This document shows positions 54,135-64,000 of a stretch of 64,000 bases of DNA, in pieces. The stretch lies in contig JACKIG010000008.1 in the NCBI GenBank assembly GCA_020638595.1, positions 62,001 through 126,000 of the forward strand, read 5' to 3'. This DNA comes from Rhodospirillaceae bacterium (GTDB lineage Bacteria > Pseudomonadota > Alphaproteobacteria > DSM-16000 > Inquilinaceae). The notes beneath the pieces are model-generated. The model was not told the DNA's origin and searched no databases. It worked only from the letters and a program-made list of their open reading frames with translations. A program made the translations under genes and the position numbers. Positions within the stretch are counted from its first letter, which is position 1, and every line of letters starts with the position of its first letter.

Positions 54135-55142
54135 TCAGGCCGCGAAGTCGCTCTTGTAGCTTTCCAGGATCTTGATGTAGTTCGCGCGTTCGAACGCCGT
54201 CGGGTCGGCGACGTTCTTCTGGCTCATCGAGCCCTTCATCTGCTGGATCGAGTCGTAATCCCGCACTTCCATCCAGTCGCGGATCCCGTTGACCAGGGTG
54301 GTGGTGAAGCCCGGACCGTGCTTGAGCAGCGCCGAAGTCGACATCACGGCGTCCGCGCCGGCCATCAGGTACTTGATCGCCTCCTCGACCCCGTGGACGC
54401 CGGTGGTGGCCGCCAGTGACGGGCGAATGCGTCCGTACAGGATGGCGATCCACAACAGCGGCAGGCGGATTTCCGTCGCCGTGCTCAGGTTCAGGTTCGG
54501 CTTGACCTCCAGCTTGTCCAGGTCGAAGTCCGGCTGATAGAAGCGGTTGAACAGCACCAGCGCGTCCGCCCCGGCCCCGTCGAGACGCCGTGCCATGTCG
54601 CCCATGGCGCTGAAGAACGGGCTCAGCTTCATGGCGACGGGAATGGTGACGGCCTGCTTGACGGCCGCCAGCACGTCGACATAGCGGTCCTCGACTTCGC
54701 GGCCGGTCATGCCGAGGTCGGCCGGGATGTAGTAGACGTTAAGCTCAATCCCCTTGGCGCCGGCATCCTGCATCTGGCGGGCGGTGTCCACCCAGCCCCG
54801 GCTGGTGATGCCGTTCAGGCTGCCGATCACGGGAATGTCGCACGCCTCGGACGCCCGGCGGATCAGGTCGAGATAGCGGTCGGGGCCGACGTGATAGTCC
54901 TCGACCTCCGGGAAATAGGTGAGCGATTCCGGAAAGCTCTCCGTCCCCGACGTGGTCAGGTGCTCGAAGGCTTCGCTCTCGTGCTGAAGCTGTTCTTCGA
55001 ACAGCGAGAACATGACGACCGCCGCGGCCCCCCCGTCCTCCAGGCGCTTGATACCGTCGGCGCTTTCCGAAAGCGGCGAAGCGGACGCCACCACCGGATG
55101 CTTCAGCGGCAGGCCCATATATGTCGTGCTTAAATCGACCAT
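54135..55142 (-). CDS. Dihydroorotate dehydrogenase-like flavoprotein (non-canonical)
   Basis: 335 residues, FMN-binding TIM barrel of the fumarate-type DHOD family: VVASASPLSESADGIKRLEDGG, IPVIGSLNGIT, VAMKLSPF, and the phosphate-binding TTGVHGVEEAIKYLMAGADAVM. The loop that carries the catalytic Cys in class 1 enzymes (SCPN) reads ELNVYYIPAD, with neither Cys nor Ser at that point, so true dihydroorotate oxidation is doubtful. Last gene of a gltD-like / nifJ / DHOD-like operon, which suggests an electron-transfer role with PFOR. Confidence 0.85.
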   Translation of the reverse strand: MVDLSTTYMGLPLKHPVVASASPLSESADGIKRLEDGGAAAVVMFSLFEEQLQHESEAFEHLTTSGTESFPESLTYFPEVEDYHVGPDRYLDLIRRASEACDIPVIGSLNGITSRGWVDTARQMQDAGAKGIELNVYYIPADLGMTGREVEDRYVDVLAAVKQAVTIPVAMKLSPFFSAMGDMARRLDGAGADALVLFNRFYQPDFDLDKLEVKPNLNLSTATEIRLPLLWIAILYGRIRPSLAATTGVHGVEEAIKYLMAGADAVMSTSALLKHGPGFTTTLVNGIRDWMEVRDYDSIQQMKGSMSQKNVADPTAFERANYIKILESYKSDFAA

Positions 55143-55215
55143 TGTCTTGCGTCCCCAGACGTCGTCATCGAAGCCCCCGGCCGCCGGTGCCCGCAGGCGG
55201 CCGATGCGGCAACCC

Positions 55216-58767
<3,552 letters not shown>

Positions 58768-58879
58768 TATGTCCCCCCGGCACGTCGCGGGCCTACGGGC
58801 CCGCGCCGCAATTCCTCGGTCCCGCCGGCATCAGCCGCCGCGGGGCCTGCACTCTGGACAGATCGGTTTGCGACCGGCG

Positions 58880-60511
58880 TCACTCCGCCGGTTCCGGAAT
58901 CATCTCGATGGCATGGCATGGGCACTGCTCGAAGCAGACCGCACAGCCGGTGCAGAGATCATAGTTGTAGCGATAGCGCTTGCCGGGCCCGAGCTTGATG
59001 ATCGCGTCTTCCGGACAGGCACCGTAGCAGCCGTCGCATTCGAAGCAGTTGCCGCACGACAGGCACCGCCTCGCCTCATAGACGGCCTCCTTCTCCGACA
59101 GGCCCTGCAGGACCTCCTCGAAGCTGGACTTCCGCCGCGCGATTTCCAGGTGCCCCTGGGGGCGCTGGGCCGCGTCGGTGAAGTACCAGACATGCAGCTT
59201 TTCGAACGATGCGATGTCGTGCTTGGGCGCCTTGACATAGGTCTCGCTGCGCAGCCAGCCGTCGATGTTGCGCGCCGCCTTCTTGCCGTGGCCGACGCCG
59301 ATCGTCACCGTGCGGTCCGACGGCACCATGTCGCCGCCGGCGAAGATGCCCGGGTGGCCGGTCATCATGTTGGGATCGACGATGACGGTGCCGTCGCGCT
59401 GGAAGTCGATCCCCGGGATGTTGCGCATGAAGCCGGTGTCGGTGTCCTGCCCCAGGGCCAGGATCAGGTCGTCCGCCTCGATCGTCTCGAACTCGCCCGT
59501 CGGCTGCGGCCGGCCCTTCTCGTCGATGCGCATCACCTCGACGGTGAAGTTGGAATGGTCGATCTCCTTGATCGTGCGCAGCCAGTGGATCTTCACGCCC
59601 TCTTCTTCCGCCTCGTCGGCTTCGAAGGTGTGCGCCGGCATGTGTTCGCGGTCGCGCCGGTAGATGATCATCGGCTCCACACCCAGCCGCTTCAGGGTGC
59701 GCGCGGCGTCCATGGCGGTATTGCCGCCGCCGTAGACGGCCACCCGCCGCCCCAGCTTCGGCACCGCCCCGCCTTCGACCTCCTTCAGGAAGGCGACGGC
59801 ATCCAGCACCTTGCCGGCATCGCGCGCCGGGATGTCGGTGCGCTTGCTCAGGTGCGCGCCGACGGCGATGAAGACCGCGTCGAACCCGCCCTCTTCCTTC
59901 TCCTTCAGCACGTCCTCAACCTTGTGGTTGAGGGTGATGGTCACGCCCATGTTCTCGATGCGCTTGATCTCCGCATCCAGGATGTCGCGCGGAAGGCGGT
60001 ATTTGGGGATGCCGAAATGCATCATGCCGCCGGCCATCGGCCCGGCATCGCGGATTTCCACCTCATGGCCCAGCCGGCGCAGGTGATAGCCCGCCGACAG
60101 GCCCGACGGCCCGGCGCCCACCACCAGCACACGCTTGCCGGTGGGTTCGGCCGTCACTTCGACCTGCCAGTTCTCCGCAATCGCCCGGTCGCCGAGATAG
60201 CGCTCGATGGCGTGAATGCTGACGGTCGAATCCAGCCGGCCGCGATTGCAGCTGTCTTCGCACGGGTGATAGCAGACCCGGCCATGCACCGCCGGCAGGG
60301 GATTTTCGCGCACCAGATGCGACCAGGCCTCGAACATGCGGCCAGCCTGGGCATGCGTCAGCCAGCCCTGGATATCCTCGCCGGCCGGGCACGCGTTGTT
60401 GCAGGGTGGAAGCAGGTCGACATACAGAGGCCGCTGGATGCGGAAAGGCCCCGTCCGCCGCTCGTGCGACAGGTCGGGCGGCGTCGTCATATCGACAGGT
60501 TTATCCGTCAT
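58880..60511 (-). CDS. GltD-like NAD(P)-dependent oxidoreductase with C-terminal ferredoxin domain
   Basis: 543 residues. N-terminal Fe-S region with CNNACPAGEDIQGW and CYHPCEDSCNRG, an FAD-binding VVGAGPSGLSAGYH, an NAD(P)-binding VYGGGNTAMDAARTL, LALGQDTDTGF, and GIFAGGDMVPSDRTVT. The C-terminus adds two [4Fe-4S] motifs (CLSCGNCFECDGCYGACP and CTGCAVCFEQCPCHA). This is the glutamate synthase small-subunit family, widened by a ferredoxin module. Beside nifJ it is suited to move electrons between NAD(P)H and ferredoxin. First gene of the operon. Confidence 0.93.
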   Translation of the reverse strand: MTDKPVDMTTPPDLSHERRTGPFRIQRPLYVDLLPPCNNACPAGEDIQGWLTHAQAGRMFEAWSHLVRENPLPAVHGRVCYHPCEDSCNRGRLDSTVSIHAIERYLGDRAIAENWQVEVTAEPTGKRVLVVGAGPSGLSAGYHLRRLGHEVEIRDAGPMAGGMMHFGIPKYRLPRDILDAEIKRIENMGVTITLNHKVEDVLKEKEEGGFDAVFIAVGAHLSKRTDIPARDAGKVLDAVAFLKEVEGGAVPKLGRRVAVYGGGNTAMDAARTLKRLGVEPMIIYRRDREHMPAHTFEADEAEEEGVKIHWLRTIKEIDHSNFTVEVMRIDEKGRPQPTGEFETIEADDLILALGQDTDTGFMRNIPGIDFQRDGTVIVDPNMMTGHPGIFAGGDMVPSDRTVTIGVGHGKKAARNIDGWLRSETYVKAPKHDIASFEKLHVWYFTDAAQRPQGHLEIARRKSSFEEVLQGLSEKEAVYEARRCLSCGNCFECDGCYGACPEDAIIKLGPGKRYRYNYDLCTGCAVCFEQCPCHAIEMIPEPAE

Positions 60512-60781
60512 CGTCAGGTCCGACTCCGCGGTTGGGCGTCACGTCTGGCTGTCCCAGTCATGCCTAGGGAAAGATCCGCGGCAGTGTCACGGGATCGCGC
60601 ATGGGCGTGTTTCTCACGGGGCATTCGCCACACGCCAACGCTGCTTTGGCGGCGGCACCCCGGCTCTCTGGACCCGCCAAGCAATCCCCCAGCACCCTGG
60701 CCATCGCCATGATTTCGATCAATTCTGGGACGAAGGAACACGGCCAGGGATGCATGCAAATCATACCGCAGCGCAGCATTC

Positions 60782-62101
60782 CTAACCCAGCCAGCGAACC
60801 AGGACGAGGCTGATGGCGGGAAATGCCGTCAGCACGCCGATGCGGATCATGTCCGCGGCAAGGAACGGCAAGACCCCGCGGAAGGTCCGCCCCAGCGGCA
60901 CGCCGTCGGCCAGCCCGTTGATCACGAAGACGTTCAGCCCGACCGGCGGCGTGATCAGCCCGACCTCGACCACCACCAGGGCAAGGATGCCGAACCAGAT
61001 CAGCGTCTCTTCCGCCGACAGCCCGAAATCCAGCCCGCCGACGATGGGCAGGAAGATGGGCACGGTCAGCAGGATCATGCTGAGGCTGTCCATGACGCAG
61101 CCCAGCACCAGATAGCCGGCCAGGATGGCCGCCAGCACCAGCCAGGGCGACGCCGCGGATCCGGCGATTGCCGCCGCCGCCTGCTGCGGCAGCCCGGTGA
61201 AGGCCAGGAAGGCGTTGAACACCCCCGCGCCGATCAGGATCAGGAAGACCATGCCGGTGGCCCCGGCCGTGCCCTTCAGGCAGTCCATGAGGCCGCGCCA
61301 CCCCATGCCCCCTTGGGTCACGGCCGCCAGCCCCGTGGCGAAGGCGCCGATCGACGCGCCTTCGGTCGGCGTGAACCAGCCGAGATAGATGCCGCCGACC
61401 ACCAGCAGGAAGGTCGCCGCGACGGGCCAGGTGTCGCCCAGCGCGGCAAGGCGCGCGGACCAGTCCTCCCGCGGTCCGGGCGGCCCGGCACGGGGGCGCA
61501 ATCGCACATAGACGGCGATGGCGGCGACATACCCGGCCGCGGCCAGCAGGCCCGGCACCAGGGCCGCGATGAACATCCTGGCGATATTCTGTTCGGCCAG
61601 CAGGGCATAGAGGACGAGGATGATCGACGGCGGGATCAGGATGCCCAGCGTGCCGCCGGCGGCGAGCGTGCCGGTCGCCAGCGCGTCGGAATAGCCGTAG
61701 CGCCGCATCTCCGGCAGGGCGACCCGCGCCATGGTGGCGGCGGTGGCCAGCGACGACCCGCAGATCGCGCCGAAGCCGGCCGACGCGCCGATCGATGCCA
61801 TGGCAACGCCGCCCGGGCGATGCCCCATCCAGACATAGGCGGCGCGGAACAGGGCGCGACTCAGGCCGCCGCGGGCGGCGAACTCCCCCATCAGCAGGAA
61901 CAGCGGTACGACCGCCAGCGAATAGCCGGAAACCTGGGCAAACACCGTGGTCTTCAGGTAGGCCAGCAGCGGCGACCAGCCGCGCAGCAGGCCGTAGCCG
62001 GCAACACCGACCCCCAGCATCGCCACGCCCACCGGAATCCTGAGGGCCAGCAGCGCGAACAGGGCGGAAAAGCCGGCAAGCGCCGCGCCGACGTCAGTCA
62101 C
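60782..62101 (-). CDS. dctM: TRAP transporter large permease subunit (DctM)
   Basis: 439 residues, about twelve helices, with family stretches LRIPVGVAMLGVG, GASAGFGAICGSSLATAATM, GTLAAGGTLGILIPPSIILVLY, and ILVLGCVMDSLSMILLTVP-like and ITPPVGLNVFVINGLA segments. The GTG at 62101 overlaps the dctQ stop (GTGACTGA), so both subunits are coupled. It is divergent from the riboswitch-controlled solute-binding gene. Confidence 0.95.
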   Translation of the reverse strand: MTDVGAALAGFSALFALLALRIPVGVAMLGVGVAGYGLLRGWSPLLAYLKTTVFAQVSGYSLAVVPLFLLMGEFAARGGLSRALFRAAYVWMGHRPGGVAMASIGASAGFGAICGSSLATAATMARVALPEMRRYGYSDALATGTLAAGGTLGILIPPSIILVLYALLAEQNIARMFIAALVPGLLAAAGYVAAIAVYVRLRPRAGPPGPREDWSARLAALGDTWPVAATFLLVVGGIYLGWFTPTEGASIGAFATGLAAVTQGGMGWRGLMDCLKGTAGATGMVFLILIGAGVFNAFLAFTGLPQQAAAAIAGSAASPWLVLAAILAGYLVLGCVMDSLSMILLTVPIFLPIVGGLDFGLSAEETLIWFGILALVVVEVGLITPPVGLNVFVINGLADGVPLGRTFRGVLPFLAADMIRIGVLTAFPAISLVLVRWLG

Positions 62102-62687
62102 CCGGGCACCCCGCCGCAAGACCGCGCACGCCGAGCCAGGCCGTCCACAGCGTCACCGCCACCAGCAGGCCCAACCCGGCCACCGCCGGCGGATAGGCCC
62201 ACCAGACGGGGATCGCCAGCACCATGGTCGTCTCGCCGAAACGATGCAGGTCGACAGCCCCCAGCAGCACCTGCCAGGCGAGAAGCCCCGCCAGGACGGC
62301 GTAAATCCCGTCGCCCGCCAGCCGCAGCCATGCAAGCCGCCCTGGCGACGCCGACCAGGTGAAGACCTCCACCGCGACATTGCGGCGGGTGATGTGGCAA
62401 TGGGGCAGGAAGCTGAAGACGGCGACCGCCACCCCCAGCTCCACCAGTTCGAAGTCGCCGTTGACCGGTCCAAGCCACCGACCCAGGCCGGTGCCCTGCA
62501 GCCAGGCAAGATCGGAAAGCTCCCGCCCCAGGACGCTGACGACGACCAGCGCGACCAAACCGCACAGAACCGCGCCACCGGCGATCGCCAGGCCACCGGC
62601 CAGGCGGCGAAGGCCCCGGTCGACCGCCGCTTCCCTCGGCCCGAGGACCGCACGGTCAGTGGCACATTCGGGCAACCCGCTCGACAT
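62094..62687 (-). CDS. dctQ: TRAP transporter small permease subunit (DctQ)
   Basis: About 197 residues, four membrane helices: LAIAGGAVLCGLVALVVVSVL, FELVELGVAVAVFSFLPH followed by CHITRRNVAVEVF (typical of the family), then two more. The ATG at 62687 is chosen because longer frames run into the promoter and riboswitch region. No riboswitch is seen on this strand. Confidence 0.88.
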   Translation of the reverse strand: MSSGLPECATDRAVLGPREAAVDRGLRRLAGGLAIAGGAVLCGLVALVVVSVLGRELSDLAWLQGTGLGRWLGPVNGDFELVELGVAVAVFSFLPHCHITRRNVAVEVFTWSASPGRLAWLRLAGDGIYAVLAGLLAWQVLLGAVDLHRFGETTMVLAIPVWWAYPPAVAGLGLLVAVTLWTAWLGVRGLAAGCPGD

Positions 62688-62747
62688 CCGCGCGCATTCC
62701 AGCTCTCGTTGACGATGGCCCGAGGCCCCTGCTACAGAAAAGGCAGA

Positions 62748-62835
62748 GCGACAAGGGGGTGCCCGCGCACGGCCTGCGCGGGCTGAGATCATACCCTTTG
62801 AACCTGATCTGGGTAATGCCAGCGAAGGGAGTCGC
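62748..62835 (+). promoter_or_regulatory. TPP riboswitch (THI element)
   Basis: The thi-box core is nearly perfect: GGGGGTGCCC, then GGCTGAGATCATACCCTTTG (62780-62800), AACCTGATCTGGGTAATGCC and AGCGAAGGGA. The closing P1 helix is GCGAC (62748-62752) with GTCGC (62831-62835), and a variable arm GCGC...GCGC fills P3a. It lies 82 nt ahead of the TRAP solute-binding gene on the same strand. When it binds thiamine pyrophosphate, expression should fall. No U-tract terminator follows, so control of translation is likely. Confidence 0.97.
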
Positions 62836-62882
62836 GACCACCGTCGTATTCGGCGCGCAATCCTCGGTCAAGGTCGCGGCAG

Positions 62883-62906
62883 CCTTCCTCCGGCGAGAAC
62901 GGAAGG
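62883..62906 (+). promoter_or_regulatory. Candidate Shine-Dalgarno-sequestering hairpin
   Basis: CCTTCC (62883-62888) can pair with GGAAGG (62901-62906), which is the ribosome-binding site of the TRAP solute-binding gene (ATG at 62918). The same CCTTC can instead pair with GAAGG at 62824-62828 inside the aptamer's 3' strand. This gives two exclusive states, as expected for a translational riboswitch. Confidence 0.55.
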
Positions 62907-62917
62907 ATTGTTGCCTT

Positions 62918-64000
62918 ATGCATAGCTTCATGAAGTTGAAAGTTTCGCGGCGAAGACTGGCCGCCGTGGGCGGTGCCATGGCTGCCGGCAGCATGGCCGG
63001 CCCCGCACTGGCACAGGAGCGTCGGCTGTGGCGCATGGTCACGTCGTGGCCGGCCAACGCCCCCGGCCCCGGCACCAGTGCCAACCGTCTTGCCCGGCGC
63101 ATCACCGAGCTCAGCCAAGGCCGCCTGGTCGTCGAGGTCTATGGGGCGGGCGAGCTGGTGCCCGCCTTCGAGGTGTTCGACGCCGTCTCTCTCGGCACCG
63201 CGGAGATCGGCCACACCGCCTCGCTGTTCTGGGCCGGCAAGATGCCGGCGGCGCCATTCTTCACGACCATTCCCTTCGGCCTGGACCCGGTCGGCCACGA
63301 GGCCTGGATCTATGAGGGCGGCGGCCAGGCGATATGGGACGATCTGTACGCCCCCTACGGCGTGAAACCCTATCTGGCCGGCAATTCCGGCATGACGATG
63401 GGGGGGTGGTTCAACCGGCCCATCGAGACGGTGGACGACCTGGGCGGCCTCGTCCAACGCATCGTAGGCCTTGGCGGCGAAGTCATGCGCCGCCTCGGCG
63501 TTTCCGCCGTCAGCCTACCGCCCGGGGAGATCTTCGGCGCCCTTCAGGCGGGTACCATCGACGGGGCGGAGTTCCTGGGGCCCTGGAGCGACATGGCCAT
63601 GGGGTTCGACAGGGCGTCGCGGTTCTACTACTGGCCGGGCTTCAACAAGCCCAACGGTTCGGCCGAATGCATCGTCAACCGCAATGCTCTCGCAGCCTTG
63701 CCGGAGGATTTGCAGGACCTGGTCGCTGTCGCATGCGAATCCGAGGCGATCCGCGGCCTGGCCGAAGCCAACTGGCAGAACGCCATGGCGCTGGAGCGGT
63801 TGAAGACCGACGGCCGTGTCGAACTGCGGGCCTTCCCCGAGGCGGTGCTGTCGGCAGCGCACGGGGTATCGGTGGAGGTGCTGGACGGTCTTGCCGGCGA
63901 CGACGCGGCGTTCGCAGGCATCCTGGCGTCCTACCGGCAGGTGGAACGGCGGCTGGCCGGATGGGCCGGGGTGACGCAGGGGCCGATGGGACGATGGGCC
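62918..64000 (+). CDS. dctP: TRAP transporter solute-binding protein (DctP), 3' end outside window
   Basis: At least 361 residues, open to the window edge. The N-terminus MHSFMKLKVSRRRLAAVGG carries a twin-arginine-like motif (SRRRLAA) before a hydrophobic stretch ending GPALAQ, as in many TRAP binding proteins. The mature part has family features: MVTSWPANAPGPGTSANRLARRI, LSQGRLVVEVYGAGELVP, ALQAGTIDGAEFLGPWSD and NKPNGSAECIVN. An ATG at 62930 is an alternative start. The leader holds a TPP riboswitch, implying the solute is thiamine, a thiamine precursor or a related compound. The divergent dctQM are the likely partners. Confidence 0.93.
   Translation, partial: MHSFMKLKVSRRRLAAVGGAMAAGSMAGPALAQERRLWRMVTSWPANAPGPGTSANRLARRITELSQGRLVVEVYGAGELVPAFEVFDAVSLGTAEIGHTASLFWAGKMPAAPFFTTIPFGLDPVGHEAWIYEGGGQAIWDDLYAPYGVKPYLAGNSGMTMGGWFNRPIETVDDLGGLVQRIVGLGGEVMRRLGVSAVSLPPGEIFGALQAGTIDGAEFLGPWSDMAMGFDRASRFYYWPGFNKPNGSAECIVNRNALAALPEDLQDLVAVACESEAIRGLAEANWQNAMALERLKTDGRVELRAFPEAVLSAAHGVSVEVLDGLAGDDAAFAGILASYRQVERRLAGWAGVTQGPMGRWA

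Noticed and set aside
60514..60813. Two opposed frames of 70-81 codons between the gltD-like gene and dctM
   Set aside because: Neither has a good ribosome-binding site, and each is low-complexity or overlaps dctM. I see no support for a gene in this 270-bp gap.

Overview
The window is about 64 kb of GC-rich chromosome (roughly 70% G+C in typical coding stretches) from an alphaproteobacterium, probably of the Rhodospirillales or a neighbouring order. The evidence is the core gene order dgt / SPOR / nagZ / scpA-scpB / tatABC / serS-surE-pcm / LysM-M23 and yajC-secDF, plus a DUF1153 (SciP-like) regulator, Flp pilins, a fumarate-type DHOD relative and a large PFOR. No CRISPR array, rRNA, tRNA or intact insertion sequence was recognised. 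The left edge cuts uvrA and the right edge cuts a TRAP-type solute-binding protein gene.

Layout. 1-5.6 kb: end of uvrA, a secreted protein with eight four-cysteine repeats, a second secreted protein, and trmFO. 5.6-11.8 kb (minus strand): yajC-secD-secF followed by homologues of the mitochondrial complex I assembly factors NDUFAF3 and NDUFAF6, with a radical SAM gene between those two. 12-14.6 kb: DUF815 ATPase, chromate transporter, DUF4170. 14.6-27.4 kb (minus strand): a long housekeeping run for protein repair, seryl-tRNA synthesis, Tat export, chromosome condensation and cell-wall recycling. An orphan ABC ATPase and an M50 protease are set into this run. 27.5-29.8 kb: secreted protein, A-type Fe-S carrier, exonuclease III, GFA-family protein. 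29.8-36.7 kb: PaaX-type repressor with a PhnD-like protein, divergent from a complete livKHMGF ABC operon.

36.9-44.4 kb is accessory in character. It holds an AT-rich gene for a receiver domain with a C-terminal membrane helix, a type III polyketide synthase with its carboxyl methyltransferase, several small enzymes, and an XRE regulator divergent from two tiny paralogous genes missed by length-based gene calling. 44-48 kb has the DUF1153 regulator, dusA, tag and three Flp pilin genes with recognisable promoters and TTAACC or TTAACCAT motifs. 48-54 kb holds envelope and secreted proteins, including an OmpR-like regulator overlapping a trypsin-like protease that carries the same four-cysteine repeats as the protein at 2 kb. 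54-60.5 kb is a gltD-like / nifJ / DHOD-like redox operon. 60.8-64 kb is a TRAP transporter whose solute-binding gene sits directly behind a textbook TPP riboswitch.

The observations most worth following are the TPP riboswitch controlling a TRAP transporter, the pair of WRGY/EWA micro-proteins opposite an XRE regulator, the shared Cys-repeat secretome (one stand-alone protein, one protease fusion), and the membrane-anchored receiver protein in an AT-rich island.
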